DNA of 45,859 bases from Bacteroidales bacterium (GTDB lineage: Bacteria > Bacteroidota > Bacteroidia > Bacteroidales > PXBB01), in contig PXBB01000013.1 in NCBI GenBank assembly GCA_003565735.1, positions 1-45,859 of the forward strand, given 5' to 3'. The translations under genes were made by a program, and so were the position numbers. This document shows, piece by piece, positions 1 to 7,677 of this stretch. The notes below the pieces were generated by a model. It saw nothing but the letters and a program-made list of their open reading frames with translations, ran no database searches and had not been told where the DNA came from. The stretch's first letter is position 1. The number at the start of each line of letters is the position of its first letter.

Positions 1-1
1 T

Positions 2-298
2 TTAACCGATTATTTGGGAGGGTTTCTTCTTGCCGGTAGTAAACTAAAAGAAGTTGGTACAACACATTGGGAAAGTCCTAACTCAGGGGCAACAAATGAG
101 GTCGGTTTTACAGCCCTTCCGGGCGGGTATGTTGCATTCACATCAGTTGATTTAGGTCAGCAAGGTTTTTTGTGGAGTGCCACCGAAAACATAACCAACT
201 TTGCCTGGGCACGTCTCATACATGCACAAGGCAGTAGTGTCGGTGTTAATCACCATAGAATGGAGAGTGGTTTTTCTGTTCGTTGTGTAAAAGATTAA
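2..298 (+). CDS. FISUMP-domain protein, C-terminal fragment
   Basis: The reading frame is open from the left edge of the window, so only the last ~98 residues are present; no true start is visible. The residues read LTDYLGG, then TGATNE/GFTALPGG-like blocks (here SGATNEVGFTALPGG), a W-S-A-T-E motif and a final GFSVRCVKD. This is the C-terminal signature of the 'Fibrobacter succinogenes major paralogous domain' (FISUMP), which is common in secreted or surface proteins of Bacteroidota and Fibrobacterota. The function of the family is not established. Whether the missing N-terminus carries a signal peptide or lipobox cannot be seen. The family usually occurs in several near-identical copies per genome. 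Confidence 0.85.
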   Translation, partial: LTDYLGGFLLAGSKLKEVGTTHWESPNSGATNEVGFTALPGGYVAFTSVDLGQQGFLWSATENITNFAWARLIHAQGSSVGVNHHRMESGFSVRCVKD

Positions 299-686
299 TT
301 GTGCCAAGTAGCAGCATAATTGGCGTATTATTCTGCATGCTGTTTTTAAGATTTATCCCGTGAAATTATTCGGGCTTATATTTTAACGAGATAGTGGGCT
401 GTAATAGAATTTGACATGCTTCTGAAACAAGCTTTGTAAATACCTGTCTTAACACTCAAAGACATAGATAAATGCATGTAATGGCAGCAAAGTAAATACA
501 TTTTTAAAAGCTTGATGAACGGAATGGCCGGTTAGCAACATGCAGACCGATAGCGGTAATACTTTGACTTCAGAGACCCCTTTAGCGCATATTTCGGTTT
601 TGAAACGTAAAAAATCTTACCATTTTTTTTTATGTTTGGTAGATAATATTTTCTAAATTTGCTTTTCTAACAAATCCGTATATGTT
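299..686. other. Intergenic region, no gene seen
   Basis: This 388-base stretch lies between the FISUMP fragment and the DUF6913-like gene. I see no tRNA, no convincing ORF on either strand and no strong hairpin terminator. The only element I can support is a possible Bacteroidota -7 box at its right end (654-661). Confidence 0.6.
636..661 (+). promoter_or_regulatory. Possible promoter of the DUF6913-dapA pair
   Basis: TAAATTTG at 654-661 matches the Bacteroidota -7 consensus TAnnTTTG. A TTG at 636-638 is the nearest -33-like element, but the spacer of 15 bases is shorter than the usual 19-23. It sits 25 bases before the GTG start at 687. Confidence 0.4.
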
Positions 687-1241
687 GTGAAATTGATTGA
701 AAAAATAAAATTGATAGCCGGGCAATTTGCACTGAATAAAGACCTTAAGAAAAAAACAGTACGGAGAATGCCAAAGGATTTCAGTAAGGTTAAAACGGTA
801 GGCATTGTATATGTTGTCCCCTCCGAAAGGGACTTTAAAATAATAAGCAGCTTTGTCAAATTTTTTCAAGACCAGAATAAAAATGTAAAAGCACTTGGTT
901 TCACCAACTCGGATATGGTGCCACATTTTTGCTTTCCCAAACTTACCTATGATTACTACACAAAAAAAGATTTAAACTGGTATAACAAACCATCGTCAAA
1001 CTTTGTTGACGACTTCATAAAAAATGAATATGATTTGATGATTGATCTTACAACATCTTTTGAGTTTTCGACCAGATATATAGCTTATAATTCCAAATCC
1101 TTGTTTAAGGTAGGAAAAATGAATGATAAAAACCTTGTGCATTATGATTTGTTGCTTGATGTAACCGATGATATTTCCCTACACGATTACACAGACCATA
1201 TTAAGCACTACTTAACACATATAAATATTAAAAATGAATAA
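687..1241 (+). CDS. DUF6913-like conserved Bacteroidota protein
   Basis: A 184-residue cytoplasmic protein without signal peptide or membrane segment. It resembles the small Bacteroidota family DUF6913, which is typically encoded directly upstream of dapA; the function is unknown. The body has an alternating hydrophobic/charged pattern with a central VGIVYVVPSERD strand-turn and a late 'YDLMIDLTTS' strand. The start is GTG at 687; the nearby ATG at 682 runs into a stop after two codons. The last eight bases overlap the dapA start (ATG at 1234), so the two are probably translated in a coupled way. The conserved pairing suggests a role linked to lysine/diaminopimelate synthesis, but this is only inference from position. 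Confidence 0.7.
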   Translation: MKLIEKIKLIAGQFALNKDLKKKTVRRMPKDFSKVKTVGIVYVVPSERDFKIISSFVKFFQDQNKNVKALGFTNSDMVPHFCFPKLTYDYYTKKDLNWYNKPSSNFVDDFIKNEYDLMIDLTTSFEFSTRYIAYNSKSLFKVGKMNDKNLVHYDLLLDVTDDISLHDYTDHIKHYLTHINIKNE

Positions 1242-2115
1242 TTGTTTTAAAGGGACCGGAGTAGCTGTCGTAACACCCTTTCACAAAGACGGCAGCATTG
1301 ATTTTGATGCATTTAAAAATGTCATACATCATACCATTTCAAATCATGTAGATTATATCGTAGTTTTGGGTACAACAGGGGAGTCCGTAGTACTGAGTAA
1401 AGATGAAAAAAATGCCATAATACACTTTGCTGCTGAAATTATTGATAAGCGTGTGCCTCTTGTTGCAGGCGTTGGCGGAAACTGTACCAATGAAGTGGTT
1501 AATAATTTTGCATATTTTTGTTTCGATATAGTCCATGCATTGCTTTCGGTTACGCCTTACTATAACAAGCCCCATCAAAAAGGATTATTTGCACACTACA
1601 AAACCATTGCCGAAAGATCGCCTCTGCCGGTAATTCTCTATAATGTGCCTGATAGAACCGGTGTAAATATGACTGCCGAGACTACACTAAAGCTTGCTCA
1701 TAACTTCGACAATATTATTGGTATTAAGGAAGCGTCAAAAGACATGGAGCAATGTGCCATGATCGTAAGAAATAAACCTGAGAACTTTTTAGTCATTTCT
1801 GGTGACGACTTGCTTACTTTACCTCTTATAGCTATGGGTGGGGATGGGGCTATTTCTGTTACGGCCAATGCATATCCAAAAGAATTCTCGCATATGGTGC
1901 GCCATGCACTTGAGCATGATTTTTTAAAAGCCAGAGCATTGTTTCATAAATTGACTCTTTTTATGACGGCCATTTTTATGGATGGCAATCCGGCGGGCAT
2001 CAAGGCAGCATTAAACCAGCTTGATATTATACAAAATTATCTCAGATTGCCCTCTGTACCTGTTTCAAGAAAAACATATAGTGCCATTAAAAAGGCTATG
2101 GAAGTTTTAGAGTAG
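1234..2115 (+). CDS. dapA: 4-hydroxy-tetrahydrodipicolinate synthase
   Basis: Condenses pyruvate with aspartate semialdehyde, the first committed step of diaminopimelate/lysine synthesis; a cytoplasmic TIM-barrel enzyme. At 293 residues it has the normal family length. Visible motifs: GTTGES (pyruvate carboxylate binding) near residue 46, TPYYNKP with the conserved tyrosine near 109, YNVPDRTG with the catalytic Tyr and Arg near 137-144, and IGIKEAS with the Schiff-base lysine at residue 165. The segment just before TPYYNKP (NNFAYFCFDIVHALLSV) is more hydrophobic than in most homologues but stays in frame. It overlaps the upstream DUF6913-like gene by eight bases. No lysine riboswitch is apparent in the short space upstream. 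Confidence 0.95.
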   Translation: MNNCFKGTGVAVVTPFHKDGSIDFDAFKNVIHHTISNHVDYIVVLGTTGESVVLSKDEKNAIIHFAAEIIDKRVPLVAGVGGNCTNEVVNNFAYFCFDIVHALLSVTPYYNKPHQKGLFAHYKTIAERSPLPVILYNVPDRTGVNMTAETTLKLAHNFDNIIGIKEASKDMEQCAMIVRNKPENFLVISGDDLLTLPLIAMGGDGAISVTANAYPKEFSHMVRHALEHDFLKARALFHKLTLFMTAIFMDGNPAGIKAALNQLDIIQNYLRLPSVPVSRKTYSAIKKAMEVLE

Positions 2116-2217
2116 GGCATAGGCTATGCAAAGTATGTTATCTTTTTTTATGAAAACTATGTCCGTCATGACATGCTTATTAATAAGGGTTTAAGATAGG
2201 CTAAAAAACACATAAAA

Positions 2218-2679
2218 ATGGTGAAAAAAATTAAGCTTGATGCAGATTATGGTACAGAAGATATTTCTGTTTTAGGCATAAGTTCCCCCATGCCCGATTA
2301 TAAGCTTGTTTGGCATATCAATACAATGCATCCCTATAATTTTGTAAAGAAAAATGATTTTCCTTTTAAACCCATAAAGCATGATAAAGCAATATGTTTT
2401 TCGTACTATGCTTTTGAGGATGGTATGAACTATTTAAACTACTGTTTGATATCCAACAAAAATGAGGCGGCATTTCTTATTCCGGAATACAAGAAGCTGG
2501 ATTATATATGTTTTATAAGCGGTACCAATCCTGAAAAATTTGTACATATTTTTAAGGAGGGTGTAAAAAAAATAAAAAATGTTGCTCTGGCTATGGAACT
2601 TGACAAGAAAAAAATTAAAGGCTTCAGGCTCCTTATTAATGATTTGGAACTTTTTAAGTTAAATAAATATAAAGGTTGA
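2218..2679 (+). CDS. IPExxxVDY family protein
   Basis: A 153-residue protein of the Bacteroidota-specific 'IPExxxVDY' family, named after its one conserved motif. The motif is present here as IPEYKKLDY at about residues 89-97, with Leu in place of Val. No signal peptide, membrane helix or catalytic motif is visible. The family is often found immediately upstream of pyruvate kinase, as here, where the next gene starts four bases after its stop. Function unknown; a regulatory or accessory role for pyruvate kinase is speculation based on the conserved pairing. Confidence 0.8.
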   Translation: MVKKIKLDADYGTEDISVLGISSPMPDYKLVWHINTMHPYNFVKKNDFPFKPIKHDKAICFSYYAFEDGMNYLNYCLISNKNEAAFLIPEYKKLDYICFISGTNPEKFVHIFKEGVKKIKNVALAMELDKKKIKGFRLLINDLELFKLNKYKG

Positions 2680-2683
2680 TTGT

Positions 2684-4126
2684 ATGCATATAATTAGTCA
2701 AAACAAACGCACAAAAGTAATAGCCACCATAGGGCCGGCTTCTCAAAGTGAAGATATGATCTTGGCATTAGCTAAAGAAGGCGTAGATGTCTGTCGTATC
2801 AATTTCTCACACGATACACATGAAACACACCAAAAAAAAATTGATGCTGTACACCATATCAACAAAAAGTACAAAATGCATCTGGCTTTGCTGGGCGATT
2901 TGCAAGGACCTAAGCTGCGCGTAGGTAAAGTAGAAAATGATGCTGTTGTCTTAAAAAACGGCACTCATATTACCATTACCACAAAAGAATGCATAGGCAC
3001 CGCTCAAAAGTTATTTGTTGACTATCCTTACCTTGCCAAAGATATGAAAACTAATGACCGCATCCTTATTGATGATGGTAAAATAATGTTGCGCGTGCTT
3101 GAAACCAATAACAATGATGCGCTATTGGCTCAGGTTGTTTATGGAGGTACTTTATCATCACGAAAGGGTTTTAACCTGCCTGATTCAGAAGTGTCGGAGC
3201 CAACATTAAGTGAAAAAGATAAAACAGACCTGGCATTTATAATGGAAAACAGATTTCAGTGGGTGGCATTGTCATTTGTGCGGCGTGCATCTGATATTCA
3301 CGAGTTGCGCAATGAAATGGCCAAATACAAAAAGCGCAATCCACCACTGATTATTGCTAAAATTGAAAAACCTGAAGCTTTGACCGATATCAACAATATC
3401 ATAGAAGCCACTGATGCAGTTATGGTAGCTCGTGGTGATTTGGGTATTGAGATCCCGATGGAAAATGTGCCACTCATTCAAAAAATGATAATAAACAAAT
3501 GTTTGCATGCCTCTAAACCCATTATAGTGGCTACACAAATGATGGAAAGTATGATCCATAATTTTAACCCTACGCGTGCTGAAGTAAGCGATGTGGCTAA
3601 TAGTGTTATGGATGGTGCAGATGCCGTTATGTTGAGCGGAGAAACTTCTGTAGGCGACCACCCCTTGAAGGTTGTCGAAATGGTTAGAAAAATTATTAAA
3701 CAAGTAGAATCTTTTGAAGGGATTTTTTACAAGGAAAACCCGCCTGATGAGCTAAACAGTCCACGCTTTATTACAGACTCAGTAATTTACAGCGCTTGTA
3801 TTTTGGCACAGCAGGTTCATGCCTCTGCCATTGTAAGTATGACCCACTCGGGCTACTCGGCTATCAAAATATCAAGTCACAGACCAAAATCTCAAATATT
3901 TGTGTTTACCAACAATCACGCTATATTAAGCAAACTAAGCTTGGTATGGGGTGTCAAGGGCTTTTATTATGATAAATTTGAAAGCACTGACAATACTATT
4001 GATGAAGTGAAAGATTTTTTGGTGAAAAATGGGTATATCGAGAAAAAGGATATCATCATCAACCTGGCTTCTATGCCCATTGAAGCTCGTGGTAAAATTA
4101 ATATGGTGAGGCTCAGTTATGTGTAA
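2684..4126 (+). CDS. pyk: Pyruvate kinase
   Basis: Converts phosphoenolpyruvate and ADP to pyruvate and ATP at the end of glycolysis. Length 480, normal for the bacterial enzyme. Visible motifs: KVIATIGPAS at the N-terminus, CRINFSH, GDLQGPKLRVG (the usual DTKGPEIR region, in a Bacteroidota-like form), the B domain, the active-site IAKIEKPEAL with the catalytic Lys, MVARGDLGIEIP, and ATQMMESM followed by PTRAEVSDVANSVMDGADAVMLSGE. The C-terminal allosteric domain is present (residues ~355-480). The start ATG at 2684 follows IPExxxVDY by four bases, so the two are probably co-transcribed. Together with the PPi-type PFK and the ApgM mutase elsewhere in this window it supports a working glycolysis. 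Confidence 0.97.
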   Translation: MHIISQNKRTKVIATIGPASQSEDMILALAKEGVDVCRINFSHDTHETHQKKIDAVHHINKKYKMHLALLGDLQGPKLRVGKVENDAVVLKNGTHITITTKECIGTAQKLFVDYPYLAKDMKTNDRILIDDGKIMLRVLETNNNDALLAQVVYGGTLSSRKGFNLPDSEVSEPTLSEKDKTDLAFIMENRFQWVALSFVRRASDIHELRNEMAKYKKRNPPLIIAKIEKPEALTDINNIIEATDAVMVARGDLGIEIPMENVPLIQKMIINKCLHASKPIIVATQMMESMIHNFNPTRAEVSDVANSVMDGADAVMLSGETSVGDHPLKVVEMVRKIIKQVESFEGIFYKENPPDELNSPRFITDSVIYSACILAQQVHASAIVSMTHSGYSAIKISSHRPKSQIFVFTNNHAILSKLSLVWGVKGFYYDKFESTDNTIDEVKDFLVKNGYIEKKDIIINLASMPIEARGKINMVRLSYV

Positions 4127-4287
4127 TATCTTCACAACAACATGATGTGTGTCATTATTAACTCATTGTAATGACGAATGAAACTTACTGAGTATGCAAT
4201 TAATCATAATTCCTAAAGCATTTATTTTTTGCATTTTACAAAGAAAAATATTCATGTCGCATTTTTAAGGCTTGTTTAAAAAAATTA

Positions 4288-4295
4288 TATATTTG
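4288..4295 (+). promoter_or_regulatory. -7 box of a probable rocD promoter
   Basis: TATATTTG matches TAnnTTTG and lies 54 bases upstream of the rocD start. A TTG occurs at 4272-4274, but the 13-base spacing is short, so only the -7 box is called. Confidence 0.45.
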
Positions 4296-4349
4296 CCAAA
4301 AAAGCATGTAAAGAATACATCATATTATTAACTTTTTAAAAAAATTATT

Positions 4350-5585
4350 ATGGACACAAATTTGAATTTAGGTCGGGCTTCTATGGAGGCTATTGAGTTG
4401 GAAGAAAAGTATGGAGCGCACAACTACCATCCGCTACCGGTAGTTTTGACACGTGGTGAAGGTGTTTATTTATGGGATGTTGAGGGGAAAAAGTATTATG
4501 ACTTTCTCTCGGCTTACTCAGCTGTTAATCAAGGTCATTGCCATCCCCGTATTGTTGGTGCTTTGGTTGACCAGGCTCGGCAGCTTACTTTAACTTCAAG
4601 GGCTTTTTACAACGATTGTTTGGGTAAGTTTGAAAAGTACATTACCAATTATTTCGGCTTCGACAAAGTTTTGGCTATGAATACCGGTGCAGAAGCTGTT
4701 GAAACCGCTATCAAGCTTACACGTAAGTGGGCGTATATGAAAAAAGGCATCTCTCAGGATCAGGCCAAAATAATAGTTTGTGAAAATAACTTTCATGGAC
4801 GCACAACTACGATAGTATCTTTTTCTAATGATCCCGTTGCTTATACCAACTATGGCCCGTTTACACCTGGTTTCATCAGAATACCTTATAACGATACAGA
4901 GGCATTGGCCGAAGCGCTTAAAGACCCTCATGTAGCAGGTTTTCTTTTTGAACCTATACAGGGAGAAGCTGGTGTTTATGTGCCGGATGAAGGGTATCTG
5001 AGCAAAGCCTATGAGTTATGCAAAAATGCCAATGTATTATTTGTTGCTGATGAAGTGCAAACAGGTATAGCCCGCACAGGAAAGCTATTAGCATGCGACC
5101 ACGAAAACGTTAAGCCTGATGTGCTCATTCTCGGTAAAGCTATCAGTGGTGGTGTATTTCCCGTTTCTGCTGTTTTGGCAAACGATGATATCATGCTTTG
5201 TATCAAGCCGGGAGAACATGGTTCTACTTTTGGCGGCAACCCTATAGCTGCCAAGGTGGCTACTGCTGCACTTGAAGTCGTTAAGGAAGAAAATCTCGCC
5301 GAAAGAGCCGAAAATCTTGGAAATTTACTCAGAGAAGGACTGAGAAATATTCAATCGGATATGATTACATGTGTCAGAGGTAAAGGTTTGTTAAATGCCA
5401 TTATCATTAAACCAAAAGATGGCAAAGAGGCCTGGGACGTGTGTGTTAAAATGAGAGATAATGGCTTACTTGCCAAACCAACTCATGGCGATATTATCCG
5501 TTTTGCCCCACCACTTATTATTACAGAAAATCAAATCAAAGAATGTGTTGAAATCATTGAAAAATCAGTAAAAGCTTTCGAATAG
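4350..5585 (+). CDS. rocD: Ornithine--oxo-acid aminotransferase
   Basis: PLP-dependent class III aminotransferase converting ornithine plus 2-oxoglutarate into glutamate 5-semialdehyde and glutamate. Length 411, standard for RocD. The N-terminal [17 protein letters not shown] block is diagnostic of ornithine aminotransferases. Further motifs: [44 protein letters not shown] with the PLP-interacting Asp, and [11 protein letters not shown] with the Schiff-base Lys near residue 263, then STFGGNP. The gene stands alone after a 223-base gap from pyk, with its own -7 box, and is closed by a strong hairpin terminator at 5641. Glutamate semialdehyde cyclises to pyrroline-5-carboxylate, which links RocD to proline/arginine metabolism and possibly to the DAO-type dehydrogenase at 18173 (inference). 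Confidence 0.95.
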   Translation: MDTNLNLGRASMEAIELEEKYGAHNYHPLPVVLTRGEGVYLWDVEGKKYYDFLSAYSAVNQGHCHPRIVGALVDQARQLTLTSRAFYNDCLGKFEKYITNYFGFDKVLAMNTGAEAVETAIKLTRKWAYMKKGISQDQAKIIVCENNFHGRTTTIVSFSNDPVAYTNYGPFTPGFIRIPYNDTEALAEALKDPHVAGFLFEPIQGEAGVYVPDEGYLSKAYELCKNANVLFVADEVQTGIARTGKLLACDHENVKPDVLILGKAISGGVFPVSAVLANDDIMLCIKPGEHGSTFGGNPIAAKVATAALEVVKEENLAERAENLGNLLREGLRNIQSDMITCVRGKGLLNAIIIKPKDGKEAWDVCVKMRDNGLLAKPTHGDIIRFAPPLIITENQIKECVEIIEKSVKAFE

Positions 5586-5632
5586 ATTTTCTGAAAAATT
5601 TTTCGTAAAATTTATTATTGATAGATTTTTAG

Positions 5633-5678
5633 AACAAAAAAAACGAAACGGCTTAATAAGCCGTTTCGTTTTTTTTTA
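5633..5678. terminator. Bidirectional rho-independent terminator
   Basis: Near-perfect palindrome at 5641-5671 (15-base arms AAACGAAACGGCTTA and complement around one central base) flanked by an A run on the left and a T run on the right. It separates convergent rocD (+) and tonB (-) and can serve both. Confidence 0.9.
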
Positions 5679-5785
5679 TATCATATCACTTCCTGGGAGT
5701 TTGCGAAATATCTGTGAATTAATTTCTTATCAAAAATTGACTTTAAATCACGCTAAAGAGATGTTTAATAAAAGTCAAAAATAAT

Positions 5786-6460
5786 CTAGTTTAATACGAA
5801 CCTTATGGGCATATTAAATCTTACACGGACAGCTCTGCCTCTTTGTCTTCCGGGTTCCCATCGGGGCATGTTTCTAACCACTCTGACAGCTTCTTCGTCG
5901 CAACCGCCGCCAATGCCTCTTAAAACATCAATGTTAGTGATGCTGCCATCGGGTTCAACTACAAAAGTGACAAAAACGGTTCCTTGAATACCCATTTCTC
6001 TGGCAATTTGAGGATATCTAATATTTTCAGCGAGGTAGCGTTGACGTGCTTCTTCACCACCGGGGAATTGGGCAGGGTCTTCAACAACGAGAAAAATCTC
6101 GGCTTCATCATAAGCTTCCTCTTCTACTTCTATTGGGACATATTCTACAATTTCCGTATCAGCTGTCAGTTCAGCATCAATAACAAATTCTTCTTCAATT
6201 TCTTCGTCATCATCAACAATATTAAGTACTGTTGTAGGAGCCGGTGGCGGAGGTGGTGGAGGCGGTTCCTGTCTGGTAATAGGAATTTCCTCCTCTTCAA
6301 TATGCAGAACTTCAACATCGCCCAGATCGGCAAGAACCCTGTCATAAGTTTTCCACTCGAATGCAATAAGGGTTGCTGCTAAAGCTACTACTAAGCCTGC
6401 TTGCAAGAACATCCCTTTTTTGTTTTCCAGATCCGCTTTCGGTGTCTTTTTTTGCTCCAT
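5786..6460 (-). CDS. TonB-family energy transducer (copy 1)
   Basis: A 224-residue inner-membrane protein that would pass proton-motive energy to TonB-dependent outer-membrane receptors. Layout: short cytoplasmic N-terminus, one membrane helix at about residues 17-35, a periplasmic EE-rich stretch, a run of eight prolines near residue 66, an acidic linker, and a C-terminal TonB domain (residues ~135-224) with FPGGEEA, YP, GIQGTVFVTFVVEPDGSI and GGGCDEEAVRVV...MPRWEPG motifs. The ATG at 6460 fits. No exbB/exbD or receptor gene is adjacent. It is 138 bases from a close paralogue (6598-7269) with the same order of parts, so this pair is a tandem duplication. Confidence 0.9.
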   Translation of the reverse strand: MEQKKTPKADLENKKGMFLQAGLVVALAATLIAFEWKTYDRVLADLGDVEVLHIEEEEIPITRQEPPPPPPPPAPTTVLNIVDDDEEIEEEFVIDAELTADTEIVEYVPIEVEEEAYDEAEIFLVVEDPAQFPGGEEARQRYLAENIRYPQIAREMGIQGTVFVTFVVEPDGSITNIDVLRGIGGGCDEEAVRVVRNMPRWEPGRQRGRAVRVRFNMPIRFVLN

Positions 6461-6534
6461 GATTTTAGGTTTTTTTATGGGTGGCTAAATTAATAATTTT
6501 TTTCTGATTGGTAAAAGATTTTATTATTTTTATA

Positions 6535-6556
6535 ACGATACAAATAACTGTATCGT
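6535..6556. repeat. Inverted repeat between the two tonB genes
   Basis: ACGATACA at 6535-6542 is matched by its complement TGTATCGT at 6549-6556 with a 6-base loop. It lies 42 bases past the stop of tonB copy 2 and 75 bases before the start of copy 1. There is no T run after it on the minus strand, so an operator or RNA hairpin is as likely as a terminator. Confidence 0.5.
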
Positions 6557-6597
6557 ATATGTGTTTTTTATTTTATTTTAAAGTTCCATTAATCGTG

Positions 6598-7269
6598 TCA
6601 TTTAAGCCTAAAATGTATGGGCATTGACATCCGCGTGCGCACTTTACGAATGCCTTGTTGTCCGGGCTTCCACAGTGGCATACTCGATACCACCCTTAGG
6701 GCTTCTTCATCGCAGCCTCCACCAATACCCCTCAACAAACGAACATTTGTGATGCTGCCATCCGGCTCTATAACAAACTCTACGTGAACCGTTCCTTGTA
6801 TCCTGTTACTAACAGCCATTTCAGGGTATCTGACATGGTTCACTAAATACGTTCTGCGAGCTGCTTCCCCACCCGGAAATTCAGGCATGATTTCCGGAAT
6901 AAGTATTATCTCATCTTCTTTTATAGGCTCTTCCGGTATTTCTATTGGCGTGTAGATAGCCGGTGTAGTTATCTTTGCCAACTCTACGTTCATTGCTATA
7001 TCATCCACCTCTTTATTATTGTTGACAATATCAAAAACTGTTTTACTTTGAGGCTGTGGCGGTGGTGGCGGTGGTGGTGGCAAAACAATGGGCATCTCTT
7101 CCTCATCAAAATGGAGTATCGTGCCACCACTCAGCATTTTCAATGAAGGATTTTTTACCTGATACTCAAATGCAACCAGAACTAAAAACAAGGCTATTAT
7201 TAAGCCTGTCTGAAAAAAAATAAATCTATTTCTTTCCAGTTTTTCCATGGGTTTTTGTGTAGTTTTCAT
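6598..7269 (-). CDS. TonB-family energy transducer (copy 2)
   Basis: Paralogue of the neighbouring TonB with the same architecture: membrane helix at about residues 19-37, eight-proline run after MPIVL, acidic linker, and a TonB C-terminal domain carrying FPGGEAARRTYL, VRYPEMA, IQGTVHVEFVIEPDGSI and GGGCDEEALRVVSSMPLWKPGQQ. I chose ATG at 7269 (223 residues) over an upstream TTG at 7296, because it gives the same length and N-terminus type as copy 1. The two copies keep their C-terminal core but differ widely in the linker. Copy 2 is read first; the 137 bases between the genes are compatible with one transcript or two. No ExbBD genes are visible. Confidence 0.88.
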   Translation of the reverse strand: MKTTQKPMEKLERNRFIFFQTGLIIALFLVLVAFEYQVKNPSLKMLSGGTILHFDEEEMPIVLPPPPPPPPQPQSKTVFDIVNNNKEVDDIAMNVELAKITTPAIYTPIEIPEEPIKEDEIILIPEIMPEFPGGEAARRTYLVNHVRYPEMAVSNRIQGTVHVEFVIEPDGSITNVRLLRGIGGGCDEEALRVVSSMPLWKPGQQGIRKVRTRMSMPIHFRLK

Positions 7270-7677
7270 ACGCTTTTTTTGTTTGTAATGCCACAAAATT
7301 TCCAGGCAGCAATTTTGAAAGCATTATGATTAAAAATACTTCTGTTCATATATCCTGAGACAAATAGTATAATCACTTACTTAAAAAAAACGTATAACTA
7401 GTAATTCATAAGAAAATTAATTGGTACTACATTGTTTATCTACTAATATAACGTAAAAAATGAATTCAAAATTGCACAAAAATCAAAATATTTCTTTGTA
7501 CGGTTGAAGTATTCAAACTTAAACCCATGCATAAATACCGGTCCAACTTGACCAACACAGCAGTATTGACAAAACACACGGAGAACAATAGCTGATGCCG
7601 TTGAATAATAGTCTTGACGTTAAAATTTAAGGCTCTTGCAAAGAGCTAAACCATATAACAGAAATCAAGTAAAAGTT
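7270..7677. other. Intergenic region with a possible terminator
   Basis: 408 bases between tonB copy 2 and the T9SS protein, both on the minus strand. I see no gene. The only structure is a short hairpin at 7632-7646 (GCTCTT, three-base loop, AAGAGC), about 30 bases past the stop of the T9SS gene, followed on the minus strand by a moderately T-rich tail; it could be a weak terminator. Confidence 0.5.

Noticed and set aside
630-926. Minus-strand ORFs over the DUF6913-like gene
   Set aside because: They mirror the coding strand gene, have no recognisable motif and cross its start; typical antisense shadow frames.
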